A stretch of DNA of 64,000 nucleotides, taken from NCBI RefSeq assembly GCF_900411375.1, contig NZ_LS422992.1, positions 99,924-163,923 of the forward strand. The letters run 5' to 3'. Source of the stretch: Lentilactobacillus raoultii. GTDB lineage: Bacteria; Bacillota; Bacilli; Lactobacillales; Lactobacillaceae. A program made the position numbers and the translations under genes. Positions 27,384 to 35,263 of this stretch are shown here, one piece after another. How positions within the stretch are numbered: the first letter of the stretch is position 1; each line of letters opens with the position of its first letter. The notes beneath the pieces are model-generated. The model was not told the origin of the DNA. It did no database searches and saw nothing but the letters and a program-made list of their open reading frames with translations.

Positions 27384-28940
27384 TCACTTACCTGAGAAAT
27401 CATCTTCATGTTCATGACGTCGCTGGTAATCAGCAATATTCTTATATTCTGGTTCCAGTGACCGACTCAACCGAATGTAAATTGGAATGAGTTCACGGTA
27501 GGCAGGAAAGTTCTTTGGATCTGGATGATGCACAACGGTTGTTCCGACAAAATTTGAAACGTCGGTTAAGCTGTTAATCAAGCCCAAACTGTACATGCCC
27601 AAAGTTGCTGCACCTAAAGCGGTACTTTCAAAGCTCTCGGGAATTGCGACGTCCTGCTCAAAGATGTCAGTTAGCATCTGTCGCCAGAGTTCAGAACGGG
27701 CAAACCCACCATTTGCTTGAATACTGGTTGGTCTGCCGACCACTTCTTCAAGTGCCAACATTACCGTGTATAGATTGTAAACGATGCCTTCCAAAACAGC
27801 GCGAATCATGTGGGCACGCGTATGGGTTCGATTTAAGCCGAAGAAGGAACCACGAGCGTTGGCATCCCAAATTGGGGCGCGTTCGCCACCAAGAAATGGG
27901 AAGAACAACAGGCCGTCGGACCCGGCTGGTATTTTAGCCGCAATCTGAGTTAAAAGATCATACGGATCAATGTGCATCTGTTCTGCGGTTACCTTTTCAG
28001 GAGCGCAAAGTTGATCACGGACCCATCGGAAGACGACACCACCGTTATTGACTGGACCACCGACTACCCACATATTTTTGGCTAGATAGTAACAGAAAAC
28101 ACGTGCTTTAGGATCGGTATGTGGCTTATCAGTTACCACTCGAACAGCCCCCGAAGTGCCAATTGTGACGGCAACAACTCCCGGCTGAATCGCATTCACA
28201 CCCAAATTGGCTAAAGGACCATCAGAAGCACCGATAATAAATGGCGTTTCGGCATCAATTCCCAACACCTTTGCATATTGATCGCGCATGCCTTTTAATT
28301 GATAGGTCGTGTCAACTAATTCGGGAAGTTGTTTTCGAGTAACCCCTGCTAATTTAAGGGCTTGATCGTCCCAGTCCATGTTATAAATATTGAACATGCC
28401 GGTAGCATTGGCAATCGAATAATCTTCTTTTAATGTGCCAAATAATTTATAAAGGATATATTCTTTAATGCCGACAAACCAACGAGCTTGTTTAAACAAA
28501 TCCGGATGATCATGCCGAAGCCAAATTAACTTTGTTAGCGGGGTCATCGGGTGGATTGGCGTTCCGGTATGCTGATAAATCTCCATACCTTGAGGACTTG
28601 CTTTTAGTTCATCTGCATATTTGATAGCACGGTTATCACCCCAAGTAATCGCACGAGTAAGTGGTTGATGGTCTGAATCCAGCAAAATCAAGCTGTGCAT
28701 GGCACATGAAAACGCAACTCCTTTCAGCTCTCCCGGTTTAAGCCGTGCCTTTCGAATCAATTCTGTAATGCCATCCTGCATTGCAGAAAAAATTTCTTCA
28801 GGGTCCTCCTCTGCCATGTCCGGTGTATCCTGATATAATGGGTAGCCGTTATTCGAATACCCGTGCACTTTGCCCTTGGTGTCATAGAGGACAGTTTTGA
28901 CACTGGTTGTGCCAATATCAACACCCAATGTGTAATCCAT
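27384..28940 (-). CDS. gntK: Gluconate kinase, FGGY family
   Basis: This carbohydrate kinase of the FGGY family (518 residues) phosphorylates gluconate to 6-phosphogluconate. The N-terminal GVDIGTTSVKTVLYD, the substrate-site ITWGDNRA, ATGMFNIYNMDWD and IGASDGPLANLGVN, and the C-terminal ANGGFARSELWRQMLTDIF are typical of gluconokinases. ATG at 28940 is chosen over the preceding in-frame TTG, with AAAGGAAG upstream. It is the first gene of the gnt operon, divergent from an RpiR regulator, with a strong promoter at 29149-29177. Confidence 0.94.
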   Translation of the reverse strand: MDYTLGVDIGTTSVKTVLYDTKGKVHGYSNNGYPLYQDTPDMAEEDPEEIFSAMQDGITELIRKARLKPGELKGVAFSCAMHSLILLDSDHQPLTRAITWGDNRAIKYADELKASPQGMEIYQHTGTPIHPMTPLTKLIWLRHDHPDLFKQARWFVGIKEYILYKLFGTLKEDYSIANATGMFNIYNMDWDDQALKLAGVTRKQLPELVDTTYQLKGMRDQYAKVLGIDAETPFIIGASDGPLANLGVNAIQPGVVAVTIGTSGAVRVVTDKPHTDPKARVFCYYLAKNMWVVGGPVNNGGVVFRWVRDQLCAPEKVTAEQMHIDPYDLLTQIAAKIPAGSDGLLFFPFLGGERAPIWDANARGSFFGLNRTHTRAHMIRAVLEGIVYNLYTVMLALEEVVGRPTSIQANGGFARSELWRQMLTDIFEQDVAIPESFESTALGAATLGMYSLGLINSLTDVSNFVGTTVVHHPDPKNFPAYRELIPIYIRLSRSLEPEYKNIADYQRRHEHEDDFSGK

Positions 28941-29132
28941 CAATACAACTTCCTTTCCGTGTTTAAAGTTAGAAATATCGGTTTTCGAATCTGAAAATAC
29001 ACGCTAAAATAAAAACTAGTTGGTTTCATAAGTGCCAAGAAGTGGCGTTATCACAGTTCCGATATCGCTTTCAACTAAATTTACCATGCCTCTGGCGCTG
29101 CATCAAACATAAGCATCTTTCTTTTGTGTTGA

Positions 29133-29146
29133 TGTAAGCGACTACA
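29133..29146 (-). promoter_or_regulatory. cre-like site (CcpA) at the gnt promoter
   Basis: TGTAAGCGACTACA matches the catabolite-responsive element consensus TGWNANCGNTNWCA at all but one position. It lies directly after the -10 element of the gntK promoter, around the predicted transcription start, where CcpA with HPr-Ser-P would block initiation. Confidence 0.7.
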
Positions 29147-29148
29147 AT

Positions 29149-29177
29149 ATTATATGAAAAACAATTTCACAATGCAA
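29149..29177 (-). promoter_or_regulatory. Promoter of the gntK-gntP operon
   Basis: Read on the minus strand: TTGCAT (29177-29172), exactly 17 bases, then TATAAT (29154-29149). This is a strong sigma-A promoter, with the cre-like site immediately downstream. Confidence 0.82.
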
Positions 29178-29185
29178 CTATTTTG

Positions 29186-29202
29186 TTGTAAAATATTTAC
29201 AA
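29186..29202. promoter_or_regulatory. Palindromic operator candidate between gntK and rpiR
   Basis: TTGTAAA-ATA-TTTACAA is a perfect 7-bp inverted repeat just upstream of the gntK -35 element and 50 bases before the RpiR regulator. It is the natural candidate for the binding site of that regulator. Confidence 0.6.
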
Positions 29203-29254
29203 GCAATTAAAAAACGGTACCTCAAGCAATTTTAAAAAGTGAAGGGTGATTAAA

Positions 29255-30100
29255 ATGAGTTCGCCAGTTCAAATATTAAAACAGTCTTTTGATAATTTAA
29301 GTCGGACAAACAAAAAAATCGCAAAGTACGTGATTGACAATCCTCAAGCTGCTTCGGAAGCCAACATTGAGGATTTGGCTGCTGTGACGGAGACATCAAC
29401 GGCGTCGGTTTCCCGTTTGGTAAAAACCTTGGGATATTCAAATTTTCGGGAATTTACGCTATCGTTAGCCTATACTCAGCTTAGGCCTCAAAACTTGCCA
29501 ATTTTTAAAGACATTGATGCTAACGATACACTGTCAACCATTGCGGATAAAATCTTTACCAGTTCGCAGCGGGCACTTCAAGATACGCGGGAGGGCATTG
29601 AGGAATCGGAATTTGCCCGATCCGTTCTTCGAATTATTCATTGCCGCCGATTGGGCTTCTTTGGCCTTGGCGGGTCGTCCGTTGCCGCACTGGATGGTTA
29701 TCATAAATTCTTACGAACCTCGATTGATTGCTTTTATTATCCAGACTTTGACGTACAACTGATGCAAGCTGTAAAATTGGGAGAGGATGATTGTGCGGTT
29801 GTCATTTCCCATTCCGGGAAAAATCGGCAAACAATTAAAATTGCTGAAACGTTGAAGCGCCGAAAAGTGCCGGTTATTGGTATTACCAGTTACCGGGATT
29901 CACCATTGGCCAGCCATAGTGACATTACGTTTATCTCATCAAGTGATGAATCCAACTATCGATCTGAAGGAATGTATTCATTGTTGGCTCAGATGACCAT
30001 TATTGACACGCTATTTATGATGGCAACTGTTAGAATGGGACCGGCAACCGAGGATACGATTCACAACGTCCAAAATATAATTGAAAGTACCAGGGGATAA
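29255..30100 (+). CDS. RpiR-family transcriptional regulator, probably of gluconate genes
   Basis: This 281-residue RpiR/HexR-type regulator has an N-terminal helix-turn-helix domain of about 75 residues (DNPQAASEANIEDLAAVTE, then STASVSRLVKTLGYSNFREF) and a C-terminal SIS sugar-phosphate-binding domain (LGFFGLGGSSVAALDGYHKF, VISHSGKNRQTIKIAE). It is divergent from gntK-gntP, so the likely effector is 6-phosphogluconate or a related phosphosugar and the likely operator is the palindrome at 29186-29202. ATG 29255 is preferred over in-frame GTG 29246, which lies inside the GAAGGG ribosome binding region. Confidence 0.85.
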   Translation: MSSPVQILKQSFDNLSRTNKKIAKYVIDNPQAASEANIEDLAAVTETSTASVSRLVKTLGYSNFREFTLSLAYTQLRPQNLPIFKDIDANDTLSTIADKIFTSSQRALQDTREGIEESEFARSVLRIIHCRRLGFFGLGGSSVAALDGYHKFLRTSIDCFYYPDFDVQLMQAVKLGEDDCAVVISHSGKNRQTIKIAETLKRRKVPVIGITSYRDSPLASHSDITFISSSDESNYRSEGMYSLLAQMTIIDTLFMMATVRMGPATEDTIHNVQNIIESTRG

Positions 30101-30134
30101 CCTCGTGTTAATCCGCTAACTGAGATGATGATTT

Positions 30135-30896
30135 ATGCGACGAAAAGATGTTCAACCAATTTATGCTGAAACTTACCGAAGACGGGTACGAACCCGAAAG
30201 GTGATTTTTGGCGTTTTTTTGTTGATAATTCTAGCAGTGTCGATTTTTGTGGCTTGGCAATGGCATACGCAACAAGAACTAAAAAAATATCCAATTCGGG
30301 GCGTTTCAATTGATCAAAGTAATGGGTACATCGATTTTGAAAGCTTAAAAAACGATGGGGTCAGGTTTGTGTATTTGAAAGCAACTCAGGGAGCAACTTA
30401 TACGGATGACAGTTTTTTAAGCAATTTTCAGCGAAGCCAGGGATCACAATTACCGGTTGGGGTTTATCATTACTTTAGTTTTAGCAGTTCACCAACGGCC
30501 CAATTCAAAAACTTTGTTCGCCAAGTCGCCACAAATACCGGAAGCTTACCGATCTGTATTTCAATTCAGTATTATGGCAGTTATGATGAGAACTCACTAC
30601 ACTGGCAAACGGTTCGAAAAAACGTTCGTCAATTAATCGCTGATATGAGAAACTATTACAAACGGCCGGTAGTGATTTCTGCTAATCAGGAAATCATTCA
30701 GCATTTAAAAATTCAGGCAACCGGAAATCATCAATTTTGGGTGACAGATGCCCAACTTGGAAAGCCCAACGGTGATGCAACCTTTATTTTGGCTAATCCC
30801 AAGCAGCATTATAGTTTGGATCGCCAAGTGGTCTTTTTGCCAATGTCGGTTTTTAACGGTAATGCTCGACAATGGGCACGATATTTGGAGAGTTGA
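30135..30896 (+). CDS. GH25-like membrane-anchored protein with substituted active site
   Basis: A short basic N-terminus and one membrane segment (residues about 23-45) precede an extracellular GH25 lysozyme-like domain. The scaffold is clear: RGVSIDQSNGYIDFESL, VYLKATQGATY, VGVYHYFSF. In active GH25 enzymes the central strand reads DxE (as in LPPALDIE); here it is LPICISIQYYG, so the Asp is Ser and the Glu is Gln. The usual glutamate in the KATEG loop is also Gln. Only the first Asp remains. The protein may bind peptidoglycan without cutting it. Length (253 residues) and frame are normal. It follows rpiR by 34 bases. Confidence 0.8.
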   Translation: MRRKDVQPIYAETYRRRVRTRKVIFGVFLLIILAVSIFVAWQWHTQQELKKYPIRGVSIDQSNGYIDFESLKNDGVRFVYLKATQGATYTDDSFLSNFQRSQGSQLPVGVYHYFSFSSSPTAQFKNFVRQVATNTGSLPICISIQYYGSYDENSLHWQTVRKNVRQLIADMRNYYKRPVVISANQEIIQHLKIQATGNHQFWVTDAQLGKPNGDATFILANPKQHYSLDRQVVFLPMSVFNGNARQWARYLES

Positions 30897-30903
30897 AGAT
30901 AAA

Positions 30904-30942
30904 AATAAAAACAGCGATGACTGATTTTTAAGGTCGTTGCCG
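30904..30942. terminator. Possible bidirectional terminator between GH25-like gene and DUF4828-like gene
   Basis: An imperfect stem pairs the region around AACAGCGATGAC with GTCGTTGCCGTT, with wobble pairs and one mismatch. It overlaps the 3' end of the minus-strand gene and lies directly after the GH25-like stop. Confidence 0.4.
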
Positions 30943-31305
30943 TTTATGTTGTGACACTTCCAGGGCTGGTGATAATTCATAGGTGGTATTATCGGATTCG
31001 TCATAGAGAAGGATTGGTCGAGCTTCATTAGCCCGCACCTCCAGGACGTAGCCATAGCGATCGACATAGGATACTTGATAGTCTTTAATACTTGAAACGG
31101 TAGCTGATGATTTTGCACCATCAACGGTCAGTTGAAGATCAGGGCCAATTTCGAGTTTATGTTGATGACCATGTTGATCTTTGAAATACCACGTGCCAAC
31201 AAAAAACATTGGATCAGAATGATTAACTTGGTTCTTTTTCCTAGGGGTGTGAAAAAAACCAATTAAAAAAGAAATTATAAAAATAGCAATACTCCGTTTG
31301 TGCAA
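30928..31305 (-). CDS. DUF4828-like exported or membrane-anchored protein
   Basis: This small protein (125 residues) starts with a hydrophobic segment (IAIFIISFLIGFF) that could be a signal anchor, followed by a domain FVGTWYFKDQHGHQHKLEIG and LTVDGAKSSATVSS. I recognise it as similar to DUF4828 proteins of lactobacilli; no function is known. The start is TTG at 31305-31303, with AGGAG at suitable spacing; an ATG four bases upstream is out of frame. A -10 with TG extension (TGATATAAT, minus strand, 31347-31339) gives it its own promoter. Confidence 0.75.
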   Translation of the reverse strand: MHKRSIAIFIISFLIGFFHTPRKKNQVNHSDPMFFVGTWYFKDQHGHQHKLEIGPDLQLTVDGAKSSATVSSIKDYQVSYVDRYGYVLEVRANEARPILLYDESDNTTYELSPALEVSQHKRQRP

Positions 31306-31338
31306 TCATAACATCTCCTGCATTTATACTTGCACCAC

Positions 31339-31347
31339 ATTATATCA
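31339..31347 (-). promoter_or_regulatory. Extended -10 promoter element for the DUF4828-like gene
   Basis: TGATATAAT on the minus strand, about 35 bases before the TTG start. The -35 region is poor, as allowed for extended -10 promoters. Confidence 0.5.
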
Positions 31348-31391
31348 TGAACAATGGACTGAAAAGGGAATTGGCCACTCCAAAATATCGG

Positions 31392-31412
31392 GATTTAATC
31401 AAGAATTAAATC
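31392..31412. repeat. Perfect 8-bp inverted repeat upstream of the oxidoreductase gene
   Basis: GATTTAAT and ATTAAATC flank a 5-base loop. It lies 80 bases upstream of the start at 31475 and 30 bases before an extended -10 (TGTTACAAT, 31440-31448). It could be an operator; no regulator is adjacent. Confidence 0.35.
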
Positions 31413-31474
31413 ATTCGTATGTTAATCGATCAAAAAAATTGTTACAATTTAACTTAGGAAAGGCGGTTTTCTAA

Positions 31475-32476
31475 ATGATTAAATTAGCAACTATTGGTAC
31501 AAACTGGATTACCCAACAATTTGTTGACGCTGTTAAAGAGACCGGGAAATATGACGTAGCAGCCGTGTATTCAAGGCATCTGGAAACTGCTAAGCAATTT
31601 GCAGCCAAGAATGATGTACCTCATACTTTTGATGATTTAACTCAATTATTTTCAAGTGACACCTTTGATACGGTTTATATTGCATCACCCAATAGCATTC
31701 ATTTTGAACAAGCTAAAACGGCCATTGAACATGACAAAAACCTTATTGTTGAAAAGCCGGCGTTTATGAATCAGAAGCAAATGGCTGAAATTCAACGGTT
31801 ATTAACGCAGCATCCAGATGTTTTATATTTTGAAGCTGCGCGCAACATTCATACGCCAAACTTTCATGCAATTGAAAAACAGCTCGGGAAATTAAAGACT
31901 GTTTCCGGAGCTGAATTCACTTATTCGAAATACTCATCGCGATACGACAAGGTTTTAGCTGGTGAAATTCCAAACGTCTTTTCACCTAAATTTGGCGGTG
32001 GGGCTTTACAGGACTTGGGCGTCTATACGGTTTATGATGCCGTCACCCTATTTGGGATGCCTGAGGAAGTTGCTTATTATCCACAATTAATTCGGACCGG
32101 TGTTGATGGAAAAGGGACAGCCGTTTTGAGTTATCCGGAATATACGATTGTATTGAACTTTTCAAAAATTTCCAATTCCCACATGACCTCCGAAATTTAT
32201 GGATTAAAGGATTTTATCGAACTTGATGATGCTGGTGAAATTCAGCACGTTGACTATGTTGATTCACAAGGTAAGCGACAGACCTTGGGAAATGATGAGG
32301 GACGAAATCCAATGATTCCGGAAGCCCTTGATTTTGCCAGAGTGATTAATGATCCAAACGATAAACAGAATAAAAAGGATTACGTTTATTGGCAGCAACT
32401 AAGCGTCTATGTTAATAAGGTCTTGTTTAACTTACGTCAAGACGCTCATATTTATTTTGTAGGCGAGAAAGCTTGA
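31475..32476 (+). CDS. Gfo/Idh/MocA family NAD(P)-dependent oxidoreductase
   Basis: This 333-residue oxidoreductase has an N-terminal Rossmann fold (KLATIGTNWITQQFVDAV; the usual GxGxxG is relaxed to GTNW), then DTVYIASPNSIHFEQAKTAI and the family EKP motif in LIVEKPAFMN. The C-terminal domain carries GGGALQDLGVYTVYDAVTLF, typical of Gfo/Idh/MocA enzymes acting on sugars or cyclitols. The substrate cannot be read from sequence. AAGGCGG precedes ATG 31475. A DEAD-box helicase gene follows after 18 bases and may be cotranscribed. Confidence 0.88.
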   Translation: MIKLATIGTNWITQQFVDAVKETGKYDVAAVYSRHLETAKQFAAKNDVPHTFDDLTQLFSSDTFDTVYIASPNSIHFEQAKTAIEHDKNLIVEKPAFMNQKQMAEIQRLLTQHPDVLYFEAARNIHTPNFHAIEKQLGKLKTVSGAEFTYSKYSSRYDKVLAGEIPNVFSPKFGGGALQDLGVYTVYDAVTLFGMPEEVAYYPQLIRTGVDGKGTAVLSYPEYTIVLNFSKISNSHMTSEIYGLKDFIELDDAGEIQHVDYVDSQGKRQTLGNDEGRNPMIPEALDFARVINDPNDKQNKKDYVYWQQLSVYVNKVLFNLRQDAHIYFVGEKA

Positions 32477-32494
32477 TAGAACGGAGAACCGCTA

Positions 32495-33784
32495 GTGATT
32501 AGTGAATTTAAAGAATATGCTAAAAAGTTGGGCTACCAACAATGGACAGCTATTCAAAAAGCTGTTTATACTCCCTTAATATCTGGTGAAAACGTGGTTG
32601 GTATTGCGCCAACGGGATCTGGGAAAACCGTGGCGTTTACTTTACCATTGCTTGAGCGCTTAAGGGGAAGTCAGGGACTCGGATTAATTGTCATCGAACC
32701 TTCTGCTGAGTTAGCGATGCAGACCCAAAAAACATTGCTTGAATGGGGAAAACTAATTGGCCTAACAGTCCAAGGAGTCGTTGGTGGGGCCAACCTTGGC
32801 CGCCAAATTGATCGGTTAAAGGACCACCCTAACGTTTTGGTTGGAACTACTGGCCGGTTAATGAACCTGCTTGAGTTGGATAAATTAAAGTTGGAGACCG
32901 TTCAAGCAATCGTGATTGATGAAGCGGACAATTTATTAAGTGAAGAGACACTGGATCCTATTCGAACTTTGGTTGACCGGGCACCGGATGAAGTTCAGTT
33001 GGGGTTCTTTTCAGCGACTCAAAATGACAGCTTGAGACACGTTAATCGTTGGTTTAATCAAAAAATGACGACCATTGATGTGACTTCAATTGACGATACC
33101 CGGGGAAAGGTTCGTCATGGTCAACTTGAGGTCTCAAATCGAAAAAAAGAGCAGATGCTATTGCGATTTCTTCATTTAGACGATTTTAAAGCACTGGTTT
33201 TTTTTAATCAGGTCAGTACCTTGCAAAAGGTGTCGGGCTTCTTGATTCATCGACACGTGCGTGAGACAGCAAAACTAACAAGTGAGCAAAATCAGACCAG
33301 CCGACAAAATGCGTTAAGGGATTTTCGTAAGGGAAAGGTTAGACTACTCTTAACGACGGATGTTGCTGCTCGAGGAATCGACATTCCCAAACTTCCGGCG
33401 GTGATTAATTTCGATCTCCCGCGGGATGAGAAAACTTACACACACCGAGTTGGTCGAACCGGTCGGATGCATCAAGCTGGGTTAGTGATCAATATGGGGG
33501 ATGATCATGATTTAAGGCGTATAAAACAGTTGGTTCGGGATCAGTTTGACCTTTCACCAATTTATTTTAATGGTAATCAGCTCTCGGATACTAAACCGGT
33601 CCAAACTGATCATCCTGATGAAACAAGTTATATACAGGAATCTTCGGATAGAAAGCCTGTTGAAGCCCATAAACAACCGCGTCAACCACATCAAGAACCG
33701 CTCGCACATTCTAATAAGCATCATAAAAAGCGCAAGCACCTGAAGCGTAAGGGGATGCGCCATAAACGAAAGGCCAAAGGATAA
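32495..33784 (+). CDS. DEAD-box ATP-dependent RNA helicase
   Basis: This 429-residue DEAD-box helicase carries motif Q and I (AIQKAVYTPL; APTGSGKT), Ia (PSAELAMQTQ), motif II DEAD in VIDEADNLL, motif III SAT, and the second domain motifs FFNQV, TTDVAARGID and HRVGRTGR. The tail from about residue 370 is low-complexity and very basic (HHKKRKHLKRKGMRHKRK), an RNA-binding extension. It looks like the CshB type, which helps ribosome assembly and cold growth; that subtype is inference. The start is GTG 32495 with CGGAGA upstream. Confidence 0.92.
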   Translation: MISEFKEYAKKLGYQQWTAIQKAVYTPLISGENVVGIAPTGSGKTVAFTLPLLERLRGSQGLGLIVIEPSAELAMQTQKTLLEWGKLIGLTVQGVVGGANLGRQIDRLKDHPNVLVGTTGRLMNLLELDKLKLETVQAIVIDEADNLLSEETLDPIRTLVDRAPDEVQLGFFSATQNDSLRHVNRWFNQKMTTIDVTSIDDTRGKVRHGQLEVSNRKKEQMLLRFLHLDDFKALVFFNQVSTLQKVSGFLIHRHVRETAKLTSEQNQTSRQNALRDFRKGKVRLLLTTDVAARGIDIPKLPAVINFDLPRDEKTYTHRVGRTGRMHQAGLVINMGDDHDLRRIKQLVRDQFDLSPIYFNGNQLSDTKPVQTDHPDETSYIQESSDRKPVEAHKQPRQPHQEPLAHSNKHHKKRKHLKRKGMRHKRKAKG

Positions 33785-33854
33785 CCATTTAATTTTTTTG
33801 ACTGCCCGTGTCTAAGTCTGCTTGAGGAATGGCTGCCCACCTAATTTTTGCTTT

Positions 33855-33888
33855 ACATGTCGATAGATAAATGAGAAAATTGACATGT
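33855..33888. repeat. Inverted repeat upstream of tRNA-Arg
   Basis: ACATGTC at 33855-33861 and GACATGT at 33882-33888 are perfect inverted repeats 20 bases apart, ending nine bases before the tRNA. The left arm overlaps TTTACA (33852-33857), a possible -35. Its role is unknown. Confidence 0.4.
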
Positions 33889-33897
33889 ACTGTTTTC

Positions 33898-33970
33898 GGC
33901 CTCATAGCACAACTGGATAGGGCACCCGCCTCCTAAGCGGTTGATCCCGGTTCGAGTCCGGGTGAGGTCA
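33898..33970 (+). tRNA. tRNA-Arg (anticodon CCU)
   Basis: A 73-base cloverleaf can be folded: acceptor GGCCTCA with TGAGGTC (one G-T pair), anticodon loop CTCCTAA giving CCU, T-arm CCCGG-TTCGAGT-CCGGG and discriminator A. The D-stem has one mismatch (GCAC against GGGC) and the first anticodon-stem pair is also mismatched. No CCA is encoded. CCU reads the AGG codon. Confidence 0.92.
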
Positions 33971-34100
33971 TATTTAATAACTTTTTATACTCTTTAATCC
34001 CTTTGAATCCTTGATTTAAGGGGATTTGTTGTTTTATGGAAGGGAATTAAAAAGATAGTTGATGGAAATAAATTGATTAACAAATTTGTAGAGTAACGAC

Positions 34101-34144
34101 AAAGCCCTTCATCTTGGTAGCAATTGAGGTGAAGGGCTTTTTTA
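34101..34144 (+). terminator. Strong rho-independent terminator after tRNA-Arg
   Basis: AAAGCCCTTCA and TGAAGGGCTTT form a perfect 11-bp stem followed by T-rich sequence. It lies 130 bases after the tRNA; the intervening bases hold no gene. Confidence 0.85.
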
Positions 34145-34220
34145 AATATGATATAGGCTGTATTTGACTTGATTGATCATTATTAATTGTTTTTCAGAAT
34201 ATAGGTAGGATGTATCAATG

Positions 34221-34253
34221 AAAAAACCTTACTCGAAATTAATTCGGGCAAGG
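34221..34253 (-). terminator. Terminator of the mazEF operon
   Basis: On the minus strand, CCTTGCCCGAA and TTCGAGTAAGG form a stem around TTAAT with two imperfect pairs, followed by six T. It lies 10 bases after the mazF stop. Confidence 0.8.
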
Positions 34254-34263
34254 TCGTTTATTT

Positions 34264-34611
34264 TTAAAATTCAAAGCCAAAATTATAATAAATAATTTGA
34301 GCAATGCGGTAAAAATCTTCATCGCGCATTTTTTCAACAAACGATATTTCTCGATGGGCATTTTCCGATGCATCAAGCGAATATACTTGTGCAGCGACAA
34401 CTTGACCATGAATTTCATAATTATTTAGCGTCATATATCCTGGTAAATTACGAGTGGTTGAAGTGATTGGTGATACAATTACAAAGCCAGTGGTCTTATT
34501 GTATTCGTTGCTGCTAAGAATAATTACCGGACGGCGTTTTTTTATTTCACGTCCGCGTTGTGGGTTAAAGTCAATCCAAACCATATCTTTTTGTTTAGGT
34601 GAGTAGGTCAT
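34264..34611 (-). CDS. mazF: MazF/PemK-type toxin endoribonuclease
   Basis: This 115-residue PemK/MazF toxin has the N-terminal KDMVWIDFNPQRGREIKKRRP with the conserved basic segment and PVIILSS, then VSPITSTTRNLPGYM and DASENAHREISFVEKM. Family members cut mRNA at short specific sequences and are neutralised by the antitoxin encoded just upstream. The start overlaps the antitoxin stop by one base (TAATG), so production is coupled. Key residues appear intact, so it is probably functional. No chromosomal alr gene is adjacent, unlike the Bacillus mazEF locus, which suggests an accessory copy. Confidence 0.92.
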   Translation of the reverse strand: MTYSPKQKDMVWIDFNPQRGREIKKRRPVIILSSNEYNKTTGFVIVSPITSTTRNLPGYMTLNNYEIHGQVVAAQVYSLDASENAHREISFVEKMRDEDFYRIAQIIYYNFGFEF

Positions 34612-34832
34612 TATTCAAACTCACTAAAATCAATATCGCCCCATTCTTCGGGCATTCGGGTGTTAGAAGACTTGGACTTGGCATAGGGATTGCTAATTCG
34701 TGGTATCAAAGTAAAGGATTTACCGTCTGAAGAAGGGATTAGCAGCCATTTTTGCCCTTTCTTAAATGGGCCATTTTTTGGAAGGCTAAGTGCCAGTGAA
34801 TTACCTCTAGAAACAGTTTTAACTTCAATCAT
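34611..34832 (-). CDS. mazE: MazE/AbrB-type antitoxin
   Basis: This 73-residue antitoxin has an N-terminal swapped-hairpin AbrB/MazE DNA-binding part (VKTVSRGNSLALSLPKN) and an acidic C-terminal tail (EEWGDIDFSEFE) that would wrap the toxin. GAGGAGG at good spacing precedes ATG. It is the first gene of the pair, and the imperfect inverted repeat at 34854-34895 upstream is a candidate autoregulatory operator. Confidence 0.88.
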   Translation of the reverse strand: MIEVKTVSRGNSLALSLPKNGPFKKGQKWLLIPSSDGKSFTLIPRISNPYAKSKSSNTRMPEEWGDIDFSEFE

Positions 34833-34853
34833 AAGATAACCTCCTCATCTTTT

Positions 34854-34895
34854 AACTAAGTTTAACATGTAATACAAAAAACAAGTTATTTAGTT
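34854..34895. promoter_or_regulatory. Imperfect inverted repeat upstream of mazE
   Basis: AACTAA at 34854 and TTAGTT ending at 34895, with further partial complementarity inside (ACATGT against ACAAGT). A position just before the antitoxin start fits binding by a MazE-MazF complex, but the repeat is imperfect. Confidence 0.35.
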
Positions 34896-35005
34896 TGGCT
34901 TTGTTATTAAACTTTTTATAGAATCTTATGTATTTGCCCACCTAGCATTTTGGATACAATTTGGTGAACTTATGTTTTAAGAACCCCTTAGCAATTAATA
35001 AGTAA

Positions 35006-35079
35006 AATAAACCAAGCGTGTCTACGTAAACTGCTTTTACCCACTTAGGGTCAGTTCACTCAGACACGCTTGGTTTATT
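35006..35079. terminator. Perfect 18-bp hairpin after the small membrane protein gene
   Basis: The arms at 35006-35023 and 35062-35079 are perfect reverse complements (core CCAAGCGTGTCT and AGACACGCTTGG) with a 38-base loop. It starts two bases after the stop of the minus-strand gene at 35081-35233 and is A/T-rich at its outer ends. A terminator is the simplest reading, although the loop is long for that. Confidence 0.65.
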
Positions 35080-35080
35080 A

Positions 35081-35233
35081 TTACATTAAGTATTTTGCGC
35101 AAGCTACGACAATGGCGATTAAAATAACAGCCATGCCTAAAAGCTTGAATCCATCAGCTGTTGTGTACAGACCGTCTGGGAATTCAGCCTTACGTTTACG
35201 CAACGTTTGTCGATCCAGATTTGGTTTTTGCAT
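35081..35233 (-). CDS. Small membrane protein, 50 residues
   Basis: This 50-residue protein starts with a basic, hydrophilic part (MQKPNLDRQTLRKRKAEFPD), then GLYTTADGFKLLG, and ends with one membrane helix (MAVILIAIVVACAKYL). GAAAGGAAA precedes the ATG at ideal spacing, and the hairpin follows the stop. It lies 30 bases downstream of gtrA on the same strand and is probably in the same transcript. I do not know its function; a partner of the GtrA/GtrB polyprenyl-glycosylation system is possible from context only. Confidence 0.78.
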   Translation of the reverse strand: MQKPNLDRQTLRKRKAEFPDGLYTTADGFKLLGMAVILIAIVVACAKYLM

Positions 35234-35263
35234 GCCAATTTTCCTTTCAGTAATTAAGCAAAA

